Shown here: piece after piece, positions 18,091 to 26,967 of the stretch
How the letters are laid out: every line of letters begins with the position of its first letter
How positions within the stretch are numbered: the stretch's first letter is position 1
Assembly: GCA_025458165.1 (NCBI GenBank)
Contig: JALOTB010000057.1
Coordinates: 1-39,807 of the forward strand
DNA: 39,807 bases
Origin: Chromatiaceae bacterium
GTDB lineage: Bacteria > Pseudomonadota > Gammaproteobacteria > Chromatiales > Chromatiaceae
Direction: 5' to 3'
Notes under the pieces: model-generated
The model's database searches: none
Seen by the model: only the letters and a program-made list of their open reading frames with translations
Told to the model about the DNA's origin: nothing
Position numbers and translations under genes: made by a program

Positions 18091-18576
18091 TTAGTAGCCC
18101 TCCACGCCAGCTACCATCTTCAAACCATTCGACTCGAGAGTGTGGAGACCACCTTCGTCGAAGCGGATATATTTAGGCTCGTTGTACAGCAACTGGCTGT
18201 CACGCTGTTCCTTGGTCGGCGCCGGCACATCACGAAGCTGCGGGATATGCTTACCCCAGGGCTTGGTCGTGATAGGCGCAAGCAGATCCATGTCCTTTTC
18301 GCCATTCCGGAACTTGATCCTCCACGCGATGACGCCTTTTTCCTCGTCGCGCTTCACTCGCACCGAGTGGCCGAGCGGGGCGAAATCCGCGTAGCCGCGA
18401 ACGTCGATCGCCTGGTGCGGGCACGCCTTCACGCAGGAGTAGCACTCCCAGCACATGCTCGGCTCGATGTTGTAGGCGCGCCGCACAGTGGTGTCGATGT
18501 GCATGATGTCCGACGGGCAGATATCAACGCACTGCCCGCAGCCATCGCAGCGGGTCATGTATACGAAAGTTGGCAT
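18091..18576 (-). CDS. aprB: APS reductase, beta (iron-sulfur) subunit
   Basis: This 161-residue protein has two [4Fe-4S] sites near its N-terminus: C10-x2-C13-x2-C16-x3-C20-P, and C42-x2-C45-x2-C48-x3-C52-P. The usual C-terminal beta-sheet and tail then wrap around AprA. It passes electrons between the AprA flavin and the membrane partner. The length and cysteine spacing are those of intact AprB. It lies between aprM (39 bases upstream) and aprA (2 bases downstream), in the usual aprM-aprB-aprA order. Confidence 0.97.
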   Translation of the reverse strand: MPTFVYMTRCDGCGQCVDICPSDIMHIDTTVRRAYNIEPSMCWECYSCVKACPHQAIDVRGYADFAPLGHSVRVKRDEEKGVIAWRIKFRNGEKDMDLLAPITTKPWGKHIPQLRDVPAPTKEQRDSQLLYNEPKYIRFDEGGLHTLESNGLKMVAGVEGY

Positions 18577-18615
18577 ATTCAGTTCCTCTTCGTGACTCGA
18601 TTCAATGCATCGACA

Positions 18616-19452
18616 TCAGTAGTGGTTCGGAGCTTCACGCTTGATGCCAAGCCCCATGTTGGGTGGGTTCTTGCCCATATACTCGGGAATGTCGGGATAC
18701 TTTGCCTGAACCTGGGGATCCGTCAGGTCGTAATCGGCGGGCAGATTCTCGCGCGACTCGTCGGCCTTGATCACACGCTTCTGGAAGGCCGCAGCAGGCT
18801 TGAAGAACATGTGCGCGAACTTCGACCACAGCACGGTACTGAACAGGAATGTTGCGGCGATGGCGAAGAGTGCGAAGAAAAGCCTGCTCAAGCCACCGGC
18901 GCCGGCGGACTGCACGAATGACCAGATCAACCCGAAGGTGGCCGTGGCAAGCAGCGAGACGATGAACATGTCGGCGCGCACCAGGCGATACCAAGGATTG
19001 CCCTCGGCAAAAACATCGACGCGGATAAAGAACCAGAACCAGTAGCCACCGATACACACCATCAAGGCGCCAACATGCCACAGCAACGGCACGAGCGACG
19101 AGGTCTGCTCTGAATAGATAAGGATGACGCTTGTGACGACGAAAATGATGAACCCGTACATGGTGAACAGGTGAGACACACGACGACGCGGGTTCGCGAA
19201 CTCCGACGAGGTCAGTACCTCGTTGGCCACTGTTTGCACGGCCAGTGACACTTTCTCGCCGCCGCCCACCGTGCGCTTGGCGCTCTTCTTCGCCCTCTTT
19301 GCGTTCTCAAAGAAGTACTTGGCGCTGCCTTTGTGGATCATGTCGAGCACGGTGCCACCGATGACGAAGACGACCATCAGGACCACCCACCCCTGCATGA
19401 CGGTAGCCGGAATGAACGACGAGAGTTCGGCGAAGGGATTACTCGTAACCAT
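18616..19452 (-). CDS. aprM: APS reductase membrane subunit AprM
   Basis: This 278-residue inner-membrane protein has about five membrane helices (roughly residues 18-42, 88-110, 120-144, 160-184 and 193-216) and a hydrophilic C-terminus ending P-P-N-M-G-L-G-I-K. The M-G-Y/W-H features and position ahead of aprBA identify it as AprM, the proposed membrane anchor and electron acceptor that replaces QmoABC in many purple sulfur bacteria. No cytoplasmic iron-sulfur motif is seen. It is the first gene of the leftward operon. The upstream AT-rich stretch at 19453-19505 is the likely promoter region, though no clear -35/-10 pair was found. Confidence 0.92.
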   Translation of the reverse strand: MVTSNPFAELSSFIPATVMQGWVVLMVVFVIGGTVLDMIHKGSAKYFFENAKRAKKSAKRTVGGGEKVSLAVQTVANEVLTSSEFANPRRRVSHLFTMYGFIIFVVTSVILIYSEQTSSLVPLLWHVGALMVCIGGYWFWFFIRVDVFAEGNPWYRLVRADMFIVSLLATATFGLIWSFVQSAGAGGLSRLFFALFAIAATFLFSTVLWSKFAHMFFKPAAAFQKRVIKADESRENLPADYDLTDPQVQAKYPDIPEYMGKNPPNMGLGIKREAPNHY

Positions 19453-20552
19453 CTCTACGGGCTTCCTCTGTGTAGTAAACTAAGCGCCGGATAATATTAA
19501 ACGATGCTTATTTGGTCTTCGAGCCTCTACTTCTTGGGCATGCACAAAAATCTTTGATGGTTGGCCCCATGACCCGGCTGCGACGGGTGGGGTGGGCGCA
19601 CGAGCTGAGTCCCCGGCTCAAGCTCAAGGAGACCTCTGCCGACGACGAGACGGCCCCCGTCGCCGAGGACGTGGGTCTCTTCGTCGGGGAGTAACACAAG
19701 CAAGCACGCCGGGCGCGGGAGGCCCGTTGCGCTTGAACGGCGTCCGCTATCCGAGCCCAACCGGCCCCGGCCGGTGACGGGTGTGAAGAAGTTGTAGGGG
19801 CTCACACAGCCCCTTGAGAGCATCGGGGGTGAGTGGCCCCACTTGGAACCCAGAGGTCAGCCATCGCTGCGAGCTAAACATCATCCGAGGATCAAAAGTG
19901 CCTGGATCAATAGGCCAATCGACGGAGCGGCTTGTTGCGGAAACCTAAGATCTCTCCGTATAGGCTGGGTCTGTCCGCAATGGGGCGTGAGGAGACCACC
20001 GGCCGCGCCTCCGGCGGGCCCGGTGGCCCTGCGGCTGACGCGGGGCATTGAGGCGCAGGTCCACCTGAACAGGATCCGTAAACGGGGGAGAGGCTATCGG
20101 AAGATCCGCTCCACGGATTCCGCCTAAGGACCCGGCGCCGGTCGATTCCAATTTCCGTTTGCGATAAGCAGCCGAGACGCAGGTCTGTCGTCGGGAGCCG
20201 CCGATCGATGCGCCGCCGCCATTCCCATCTCAGACGGGCGGGGCGGGCCGGCCCGCCGCCTGCGTCAGTTGGTCGCAGCCTCAGGCACCGGCGGGGATCT
20301 CGTGCACGACGCTCTAGCTCGGCGCCGCCCGCGAGCCCAGGAGCCGGGCGAGGAACCGCTCGGTCTCCAGTCACCGCCGGCACCAACGCGGCGGAGGCGA
20401 AGGCGGCGTTTCTAGAGTACGCAGCCCGTCGATCAGATGGGACGCTGCCGGCGAGCGCAGACGTGCACTCTGGCACACGGCGCAGCGACACCCGTATAGG
20501 TCACCCTGCTGCGTCGCGGACGATCGCTCCGGTCCCCTCACAATTGTCGCAG
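19453..20552. other. 1.1 kb without a supported gene, between aprM and the MreB paralogue
   Basis: The first 50 bases are AT-rich and should hold the apr promoter. A 46-base repeat copy lies at 19564-19609. A frame over 19512-19694 runs through it and could be the tail of a lost gene (P-M-T-R-L-R-R-V-G-W-A-H-E-L-S, ending V-G-L-F-V-G-E), but it has no recognised family. The rest shows scattered, unassigned GC-rich sequence. The frame of the MreB-like gene is open back to 20208, but that part looks like noise, rich in Arg, Ser and Ala. Confidence 0.5.
19564..19609 (+). repeat. 46-bp repeat, copy 2
   Basis: This copy matches 40 of 46 bases of 13250-13295 in the same orientation. The differences are at six single positions, three of them clustered after gccccatgac. 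It lies about 110 bases upstream of aprM, on the far side of the apr operon from copy 1. Confidence 0.75.
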
Positions 20553-20633
20553 ATGAGTCAAACGTCTCAGAACGTCGCCGTGCCGCAGAGCATCCTTACC
20601 AACGCCTGGTGTTTCTGCGATGCGGGTCAAGGA

Positions 20634-21653
20634 ATGTTCTCCAGCGACCTTTCCGTCGATCTTGGTAGCACAAGCACGCTGATCTATGCCCGCGGCCGGG
20701 GCATCGTCCTCAACGAGCCCTCGGTCGTGGCGATTCGGCAGTTCCCTTCCGGAGGGAACGCGGTTGCGGCGATCGGCGACGGGACCAGGCAGATGCTCGG
20801 CCGCACCCCGCAGAACATCAAGGCGATCCGGCCCCTGAAGCACGGTGTCATCTCGGACCTCCCGGTCACCCAGAAGATGCTCCAGTACTTCATCGCCAAG
20901 GTGCAGAAAGGGGCGATCCTGCGGCGGAGGCCGCGGGTGCTGGTCTGCGTTCCCTGTTGCTTGGGCCCGGTGGAGCGCCGGGCGGTCAAGGAATCCGTAG
21001 TCGGCGTCGGTGTCCGGGAGGTTTACCTATTGGAAGAACCACTGGCCGCAGCCATCGGGGCCGGTCTGCCAGTGGATGAGCCTCGTGGCTCTATGGTGGT
21101 GGACATCGGTGGGGGCACTTCACAGGTGGCAGTGATGTCCCTGAACGGCATCGTCTACTCCCGCTCGGTCCGTGTCGGCGGAGATCGTTTCGACGACGCC
21201 ATCGTCGGTTATGTGCGCCGCGCCTACGGCACTTTGATCGGCGAATCGACGGCCGAGCGGGTCAGGCATGAGATCGGCTCCGCGTTTCCCAGCAAAGAGA
21301 TCCACGAAATCGACGTCACGGGGCAGCGGTTGGCCGACGGGATGCCCCGCCGTGTTGCCCTGAACAGCCGCGAGATTCTGCAAGTCTTGCAGGAGCCGCT
21401 CTCGCACCTCAGCGGCGCGGTAAGGACGGCTTTAGACCAGATTCCACCGGAGCTGGGGGCCGACATAGCGGCCCGGGGCATCGTGCTGAGCGGCGGCGGT
21501 GCATTGTTGCGTGGCACCGACCGCTGGCTTGCAGAGGAGACGGGTCTGCCGGTGCAAGTAGCCCGCGAACCGATCACCTGCGTTGCCCGCGGTAGCGGGA
21601 AAGCGCTCGAGATGGTCGACGACTGGGACAGGGGCCTGTTTGCGCGTGAGTAG
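20634..21653 (+). CDS. mreB: MreB-family actin-like protein (orphan paralogue)
   Basis: This 339-residue protein aligns along its whole length with rod-shape protein MreB. It opens [12 protein letters not shown], then shows [53 protein letters not shown] and G-G-G-A-L-L-R. The nucleotide-binding motifs are present. Differences from E. coli MreB include S-T-S for T-A-N in the first phosphate loop, C-V-P-C-C-L-G for C-V-P-V-G-A-T, and T-S-Q for T-T-E in the second loop. The mreC and mreD genes do not follow, since tRNA-Lys comes next. It is probably a second, divergent MreB. The frame is open to 20553 and beyond, so a longer start (ATG 20553) is possible. No good ribosome site decides. Confidence 0.88.
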   Translation: MFSSDLSVDLGSTSTLIYARGRGIVLNEPSVVAIRQFPSGGNAVAAIGDGTRQMLGRTPQNIKAIRPLKHGVISDLPVTQKMLQYFIAKVQKGAILRRRPRVLVCVPCCLGPVERRAVKESVVGVGVREVYLLEEPLAAAIGAGLPVDEPRGSMVVDIGGGTSQVAVMSLNGIVYSRSVRVGGDRFDDAIVGYVRRAYGTLIGESTAERVRHEIGSAFPSKEIHEIDVTGQRLADGMPRRVALNSREILQVLQEPLSHLSGAVRTALDQIPPELGADIAARGIVLSGGGALLRGTDRWLAEETGLPVQVAREPITCVARGSGKALEMVDDWDRGLFARE

Positions 21654-21872
21654 GCCGCGTCGTGGCACGACTACGCGCCACTCTGCAACCGCCGTCGCTG
21701 GTTCCGTCCTCGACGGCAGCGGCCCGATAGCGATCGCGCTCCGGTGGTGGGGCGCGCTGAAACGGACAGCGTCGACGCCAAGGGGCACCGCGGCCTCCGC
21801 TACATGAGGACCGGTGAAGGCCCTAGAGCCGTCAGGATGTTACCCCCGGCGTTACCCCAGAGGCTGGAAACG

Positions 21873-21913
21873 AGAAAGCGGGCTGACCCGGCTGGACGCA
21901 ACCCGCTGTTTCT
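21873..21913 (-). terminator. Probable terminator of tRNA-Lys
   Basis: On the minus strand, 13 to 20 bases past the tRNA 3' end, AGCGGG (21902-21907) pairs with CCCGCT (21877-21882) across a 19-base loop. The outer bases AGAAA and TTTCT also pair in part, and the hairpin ends in TTTCT. Confidence 0.5.
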
Positions 21914-21925
21914 ATGTGGATTTCT

Positions 21926-22001
21926 TGGTGCGCCCTGTTGGATTCGAACCAACGACCACCTGATTAAAAGTCAGATGCTCTACCGACTGAGCTAAGGGCG
22001 C
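21926..22001 (-). tRNA. tRNA-Lys (anticodon UUU)
   Basis: A 76-base cloverleaf on the minus strand starts GCGCCCTTAGCTC and ends with an encoded CCA (21926-21928). The acceptor stem GCGCCC pairs with GGGCGC. The D-loop holds AGTCGGTAGAGC. The anticodon loop is CTTTTAA with anticodon TTT. The T-arm carries GGTTCGAATCC. A single copy is present here, with no repeated 3' end seen nearby that would point to an integrated element. Confidence 0.97.
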
Positions 22002-22175
22002 ATGTGGTGCCGTCGGTCCGCGCGTTACGGAGGATTTGGGATCGCGTAGCCGGGCGCGCGGGGCCTGCCGCGAGCGGTGCGTTCACCCTCACGCGGACCT
22101 GCGAGAACCGATCCCGGCGGAGTGAGATTATCGTACATGTTCCCTTGGTTGTCTCCCCCGCAGCCCAGGCCGGCA

Positions 22176-22547
22176 CTACCAATGGGCCTCGAGGCCCGAG
22201 CGCCAGTCGGCGACGAACTGGGCGTTGGATTCGACGAAGTCGGGATCGTGCTCGGCGCGGTTAATGGTGAGGTGGATGACGACCTTATCGGGCTCGGGCG
22301 GCTGACCCGTGGTGACCGTCCATTGCAGGGCGTTGGGGCACCCCGGGAGGGTGAAGCGCACCCCGTCGCGGATCTCCTCGCGGCGCACCCGAAACTGGCC
22401 CCAGACGCAGTAGATCTCCCCCTCGGTGCCGCCATCGCGGAAGACCGCCGAGATCGAGGCGGACCAGAGTGTGAGGTCGGTGATGGTCAGACGCCGCCGC
22501 AGGTCGTCGACAGACGCGGGGACGGCGGCGAGGGCGAAGAACTCCAT
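22176..22547 (-). CDS. Hypothetical protein, 123 residues
   Basis: This soluble protein has mixed helix and strand composition and no membrane or signal segment. Recognisable stretches are G-E-I-Y-C-V-W-G-Q-F-R-V-R-R-E-E-I and L-T-I-N-R-A-E-H-D-P-D-F-V-E-S. The latter looks like a conserved surface loop, but no family name could be given. Codon use is like that of the surrounding GC-rich genes, and the opposite-strand frames look like shadows. It stands alone between tRNA-Lys and the radical SAM gene, convergent with neither. Confidence 0.65.
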   Translation of the reverse strand: MEFFALAAVPASVDDLRRRLTITDLTLWSASISAVFRDGGTEGEIYCVWGQFRVRREEIRDGVRFTLPGCPNALQWTVTTGQPPEPDKVVIHLTINRAEHDPDFVESNAQFVADWRSGLEAHW

Positions 22548-22721
22548 CGGCGCAGTCTGGCCGATCGGCCGGTGGGTGGGGCGCCGCCTGCACCGGCGCG
22601 GGGAAGCTGGGACAGTTCGAGTCAGCCGCGGCGGATCTCATCCGGCGGCTTCCACGCGGCCGTCTAGACTTTGCTCAAGCCCCGCGGAGGGGCGAGGAGA
22701 AGAGCACCCGAGGACCCGCCG

Positions 22722-23732
22722 ATGCTGACGTTTGGACCCGTGCCCTCTCGGCGACTCGGCCGCAGCCTCGGAATCAACAACATCGCGCCGAAGGCCTGCT
22801 CCTACTCCTGCGTCTACTGCCAGGTTGGACCGACCCCAGCCACCGAGATCGAGCCGCGACGCTTCTACCTTCCCGAACGGATCATCGCCGCCGTGGGGGA
22901 GCACCTCGCGAAGCTGGAATCGAAAGGGGAGCACGCGGACTACCTCAGCTTCGTTCCGGACGGCGAACCGACCCTGGACCTGGCGCTCGGCGAGGCGATC
23001 GCCGGCCTGCGGCGCTTCGGGCTACCGGTCGCCGTGATCTCGAACGGCTCGCTGCTGTTCCGCCCGGAGGTTCGCGAACGCCTGAGGCTGGCCGACTGGG
23101 TCTCGGTGAAGATCGACGCGGTCGACGACGCGACCTGGCGCGCCGTCAATCGACCCCATGTCGGGCTCGACCACTCGTTGGTCCTCGTCGGCATCCGCGC
23201 CTTCGCCGCCGACTTCCGCGGCACCCTGGTCACCGAGACCATGCTGGTACGGGGAATCAACGACTCGGTCGCCGAGGCCGAGCGCGTCGGCCGCTTCATT
23301 GCCGAGCTCGCGCCGGCCAAGTCCTATCTGGCCCTGCCGATCCGCCCGACCGCCGCCGGCGGCATCGAGCCCCCCGACGAGGTCGCGCTCAATTGCTACT
23401 TCCAGACCCTGCGGACCTACAGCGCCGAGGTCGAGATCCTCGGCGGCTACGAGGGCGATGCCTTCGGCTCGACGGGTAACCTCGCCCAGGACCTGCTCGC
23501 CATCTCGGCGGTCCACCCGCTGCGTGAGAGCGCCGTCCAGACCCTGGTGACAGGGGCCGGAGCGGACTGGGAAGTGGTTGAGCGACTGGTGTCGGAAGGC
23601 CGCCTGGTGCGCACCGAGCACGGCGGACATCGTTTCTATGTCCGCCGCATCCGCCACGCCAGCGCGCCTCAGCCCTGCGTTGTCGAAGACGCCGCCCCGC
23701 CACCCGGTAGCTCCGGAGGGACAGCACCATGA
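22722..23732 (+). CDS. Radical SAM Fe-S oxidoreductase (COG0731-like)
   Basis: This 336-residue protein carries the radical SAM cysteines C26-x3-C30-x2-C33 in A-C-S-Y-S-C-V-Y-C, an N-terminal [16 protein letters not shown] typical of the COG0731 branch, and [11 protein letters not shown] winged-helix-like tail (about 270-320) ends in a Pro/Ser-rich stretch. The substrate is unknown; related proteins are called wybutosine-synthesis-like without proof in bacteria. It overlaps ahcY by four bases (ATGA at 23729-23732), so the two are translationally coupled. That coupling fits a SAM-using enzyme made together with SAH clearance. The ATG at 22722 begins the conserved N-terminus directly. Confidence 0.85.
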   Translation: MLTFGPVPSRRLGRSLGINNIAPKACSYSCVYCQVGPTPATEIEPRRFYLPERIIAAVGEHLAKLESKGEHADYLSFVPDGEPTLDLALGEAIAGLRRFGLPVAVISNGSLLFRPEVRERLRLADWVSVKIDAVDDATWRAVNRPHVGLDHSLVLVGIRAFAADFRGTLVTETMLVRGINDSVAEAERVGRFIAELAPAKSYLALPIRPTAAGGIEPPDEVALNCYFQTLRTYSAEVEILGGYEGDAFGSTGNLAQDLLAISAVHPLRESAVQTLVTGAGADWEVVERLVSEGRLVRTEHGGHRFYVRRIRHASAPQPCVVEDAAPPPGSSGGTAP

Positions 23733-25027
23733 CCGCAGTAGCACGGGACATTGCCGATCTGACCTTGTCGACCCAGGGCGAGGGCCGCATCGCCTGGGCC
23801 TTGAGCGAGATGCCGGTCCTCGCCGCGATCCGCGAACGCTTCGAGCGCGAGCGCCCCCTGGCCGGCTTGCGGGTGAGCGGCTGTCTGCACATCACGACCG
23901 AGACGGCCAACCTGGCGCGGACGCTCAAGGCCGGCGGGGCCGAGGTGGTGCTCTGCGCGAGCAATCCACTCTCGACCCAGGACGACGTGGCCGCCGCCCT
24001 GGTACAGAAGGACGACATCCCCGTCTTCGCCCGGCGCGGCGAGCCAACCGACGTCTACTACGAACATATCCGCGCCGCCCTCGACCACCGACCTCAGATC
24101 ACGCTCGACGACGGGGCCGACCTGGTGAGCGAGCTGCACAAGCACCGCCAGGACCTCCTGGGGCAGGTCATGGGGGGCACCGAAGAGACCACGACCGGCG
24201 TGATCCGGCTGCGCGCCATGGCCGCCGCCGGTGCGCTGCGCTACCCCATCGTCGCGGTCAACGACGCGCTCACCAAGCACCTCTTCGACAACCGCTACGG
24301 GACCGGCCAGAGCGCCCTCGACGGCGTCATCCGCGCCACCAACATTTTGATTGCGGGGCGGGTCTTCACCGTTGCCGGGTACGGCTGGTGCGGGCGCGGG
24401 CTGGCGCTGCGGGCCAAGGGCCACGGGGCGCGGGTGATCGTCACCGAAGTCGACCCACTGCGCGCGCTGGAGGCCGCGATGGACGGGCTCGAGGTCATGC
24501 CGCTCGAGGCGGCCGCCGCCCGCTCGGACTTCATCGTCACCGTAACCGGCGACAAGCACATCCTCGACCGGCCCCACTTCGAGGTGATGAAGGACGGCTG
24601 CGTGATCGCCAACGCCGGGCACTTCAACGTCGAGATCAACATCCCGGTCTTGGAGGCGATGGCGGTGGCCAAGACCAGGCCGCGCCCGAGCGTCGAGGAG
24701 TACCGGCTCGGCGACGGCCGCCGCATCCGGCTGCTCGCTGAAGGCCGGCTGGTCAACCTGGCCGCGGCCGAGGGCCACCCCGCCGCGGTGATGGACATGA
24801 GCTTCGCCAACCAGGCCCTATCGGTCGTCTGGCTCGCCACCCATGCGCGGGGGCTCACAGGGACCGTGCACCCCGTCCCGCGGGCGATCGACGAGGAGGT
24901 CGCGCGCCTCAAGCTCGCCGCCCTCTCGGAAGCTGCTCCCCGGTCAGCCAGTCGACGATGCGCCCGCCGCCGAAGACCGTCTGCATCTGGACGAAGCCGA
25001 GCGGGTCGTCGACCACCTCGCCGATGA
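23729..25027 (+). CDS. ahcY: Adenosylhomocysteinase (short, archaeal-type form), C-terminus replaced
   Basis: AhcY cleaves S-adenosylhomocysteine to adenosine and homocysteine. The protein shows [43 protein letters not shown], the NAD motif G-Y-G-W-C-G-R-G and N-A-G-H-F-N-V-E-I. The insertion of the longer bacterial form is absent. After L-K-L-A-A-L (about 24924) the usual tail (about 20 residues, helix with L-T-x-E-Q and a conserved Tyr) is missing. Instead 30-odd Arg-rich residues follow, read antisense through hypE. In known structures this tail reaches the NAD site of the neighbouring subunit, so activity is doubtful if the sequence is right. The gene overlaps hypE tail to tail by about 119 bases, which is not normal for either family. 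Confidence 0.9.
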   Translation: MTAVARDIADLTLSTQGEGRIAWALSEMPVLAAIRERFERERPLAGLRVSGCLHITTETANLARTLKAGGAEVVLCASNPLSTQDDVAAALVQKDDIPVFARRGEPTDVYYEHIRAALDHRPQITLDDGADLVSELHKHRQDLLGQVMGGTEETTTGVIRLRAMAAAGALRYPIVAVNDALTKHLFDNRYGTGQSALDGVIRATNILIAGRVFTVAGYGWCGRGLALRAKGHGARVIVTEVDPLRALEAAMDGLEVMPLEAAAARSDFIVTVTGDKHILDRPHFEVMKDGCVIANAGHFNVEINIPVLEAMAVAKTRPRPSVEEYRLGDGRRIRLLAEGRLVNLAAAEGHPAAVMDMSFANQALSVVWLATHARGLTGTVHPVPRAIDEEVARLKLAALSEAAPRSASRRCARRRRPSASGRSRAGRRPPRR

Positions 25028-25928
25028 TAGCGGCCTCGCGGCCGAGCGGGTGGGCCCGCATGGCGGCCAGCAGGTCCTCGGCCCCCTCGCCCGGGCAGAT
25101 GGCAACCAGCTTGCCCTCGTTGGCGACATAGAGGGGGTCGAGCCCGAGGAGCTCGCAGGCGGCCGAGACATCGGGGCGGACCGGGATCGCCTCCTCGCGG
25201 ATACGCATGCCCACCCCGGACTGCTGGGCGAGCTCGTTCAAGGTGGTCGCGAGCCCGCCGCGGGTGGGGTCGCGCAGGCAGTGGATGCCGGGGACCGCCG
25301 CGACCATGGCGGCGACCAGGCCATGAAGGGCGGCGGTGTCGGAGGCGATGCTGGTCTCGAAGCCGAGGCCCTCGCGCTTGGACATGACCGCGACCCCATG
25401 GTCGCCGAGGGTGCCGCTCACCAGGATAGCGTCGCCCGGGCGGGCGCGGTCGCCGGAGATCTCGACCCCCTCCGGCACCACGCCGACCCCGGTGGTGGTG
25501 ATGAAGACCCCGTCCGCCTTGCCCCGCTCGACCACCTTGGTGTCCCCCGTCACCACCGGCACCCCGGCCTCGTTGGCGGCCCGTGCCATGCTCTCGACCA
25601 CCCGGGCGAGATCGGCGAGAGGGAAGCCCTCCTCCAGGATAAAGCCGGCTGCAAGGTAGAGCGGCCGGGCCCCGGCCATGGCGACGTCGTTGATGGTGCC
25701 GTGCACCGAGAGGCAGCCGATGTCCCCGCCGGGGAAGAAGAGCGGCGCGATCACGTGCCCGTCGGTGCTCATCACCAGCCGCCCTGGCGGGGGCTGGAAC
25801 AAGGCCTGGTCGTTGCCCTGGCGGAGCAAGGCGTTGTCGAGGTGACGGCGGAACAGCTCCTCGATCAACTGGGCCATGGCGCGCCCGCCGCTGCCGTGGG
25901 TCATGTCTCGAGGCGCACTGGGAAGCAC
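24909..25928 (-). CDS. hypE: Hydrogenase maturation protein HypE, missing its C-terminal cysteine
   Basis: HypE dehydrates a carbamoyl group on its own last cysteine to a thiocyanate that becomes the cyanide ligands of [NiFe] hydrogenase. This 339-residue protein has the N-terminal H-G-S-G-G-R-A-M, the PurM-like core with [24 protein letters not shown], and [13 protein letters not shown]. The family ends in P-R-I-C, but here the end reads P-R-G-R-R-A. The catalytic cysteine is therefore absent, and the frame enters the ahcY antisense strand before stopping at 24909. The GTG start at 25928 keeps the usual residues before H-G-S-G-G. It lies 18 bases behind hypD. If the sequence is right, this HypE cannot make thiocyanate. 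Confidence 0.92.
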   Translation of the reverse strand: MLPSAPRDMTHGSGGRAMAQLIEELFRRHLDNALLRQGNDQALFQPPPGRLVMSTDGHVIAPLFFPGGDIGCLSVHGTINDVAMAGARPLYLAAGFILEEGFPLADLARVVESMARAANEAGVPVVTGDTKVVERGKADGVFITTTGVGVVPEGVEISGDRARPGDAILVSGTLGDHGVAVMSKREGLGFETSIASDTAALHGLVAAMVAAVPGIHCLRDPTRGGLATTLNELAQQSGVGMRIREEAIPVRPDVSAACELLGLDPLYVANEGKLVAICPGEGAEDLLAAMRAHPLGREAAIIGEVVDDPLGFVQMQTVFGGGRIVDWLTGEQLPRGRRA

Positions 25929-25946
25929 CGGTTGGGGCCCGCCACC

Positions 25947-26967
25947 TCAGGCCGCCCGCTCGGCGCCCGCGGCGTCGCGGAAGCGCCCGTAAGTGTAGTG
26001 CGCGGCGCAGGCCCCCTCGGACGAAACCATGCACGAGCCCATGGGGTTCTCCGGGGTGCAGACGGTGGCGAACAGCTTGCAGTCGGTCGGGCGCTTGACC
26101 CCGCGCAGGATCGCCGGGCACTCGCACCCCTTGACCTCGCGGCTCACCCCCGCCGGGACCGGGAAGCGAAGCTCGGCGTCGAGCTCGGCCCAAGGTGACG
26201 GCGCGGGTGTACTGGTTCTCGACGGCGCAGCGGCCCTGGTTGATCTGGCGCACCAGCATCAGCGCGGACTGCATGACGTCGAGCGGCTCGAAGCCCGCGA
26301 TGACGACCGGCTTGCCGAAGGTCTCGGGGACGAAGCGGTAGGGGTCGCTGCCGATCACGGTGCTCACGTGCGAGGGGCCGAGGATGCCGTCGATGGAGAC
26401 GGCGTCCGGCTCGGCGCTCGCGAGGATCGCGCGCAGCGCCGGCGGGGTGAGCACGTGGTTGCAGAAGACCGAGAAGTTGGCGAGCCCCTCGGCGCGGGCC
26501 TGGCGCATCGCCACCGCGGTGGGCGGGGTGGTGGTCTCGAAGCCGATGGCGAAGAAGACCATCTGCCGCTCCGGGTTGGCGCGCGCCAGCGCCAGGGCGT
26601 CCTGGGTCGAGTAGACCATGCGCACATCGGCCCCGGCGGCCTTGGCCTTGAGCAGGCTGCGGCGGTCCCCGCCGGGGACGCGCATCAGGTCGCCGTAGGT
26701 ACAGAGCATCACCCCGTGGCGCTCGGCGAGCGCGATCGCCTGATCGATCCGGGCGGTCGGCAGCACGCACACCGGGCAGCCGGGACCGTGGACGAAATGC
26801 AGGTTGGGTGGCATCAGGTCCTGCACCCCGTAGCGGAAAATGGCGTGGGTGTGGCCGCCGCAAAACTCCATCAGGCGGTACTCGCGCGCCGGGTCGGCCT
26901 CGGCGGCAATGGCTGAGGCCAGCCCGCGGGCCAGGACCTGGTCGCGGAACTCGTCGATGTACTTCAC
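25947..26967 (-). pseudogene. hypD: HypD gene with internal deletion and frameshift
   Basis: HypD holds iron with HypC while cyanide and CO ligands are added. The first part (26967 to about 26200) is intact: C-G-G-H-T-H, G-P-G-C-P-V-C, F-A-I-G-F-E-T-T-T-P and V-E-N-Q-Y-T-R-A-V. The last part (about 26198-25947, another frame) has A-E-L-D-A-E-L-R-F-P, S-R-E-V-K-G-C-E-C-P, C-K-L-F-A-T-V-C-T-P-E-N-P-M-G-S-C-M-V-S-S-E-G-A-C-A in the correct order. Between them about 40 family residues are missing (the stretch with the usual E-V-F and W-R-G-L-G), and the two halves are out of frame. The first frame runs on across hypE and ahcY as an 890-residue shadow and is not a real fusion. Both iron-sulfur halves remain, so the lesion is recent or an assembly error. 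The gene overlaps hypC by 4 bases. Confidence 0.9.

Noticed and set aside
20208..20633. N-terminal extension of the MreB paralogue back to 20208
   Set aside because: The extra residues are Arg/Ser/Ala-rich noise, no MreB has such a domain, and no ribosome site supports those starts.
22626..22721. Possible SAH riboswitch before the radical SAM-ahcY pair (cgaggagaagagcacccgagg)
   Set aside because: Some bases resemble the start of the motif, but the core GCUGC stretch and the pairing of both ends are missing, and the main target gene ahcY is second in the unit.
24295..26967. An 890-residue open frame that would fuse HypD to a long Gly/Arg-rich protein
   Set aside because: Only the first 255 residues are HypD. 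The rest is the wrong frame of hypD and hypE and the antisense of ahcY after the hypD frameshift.
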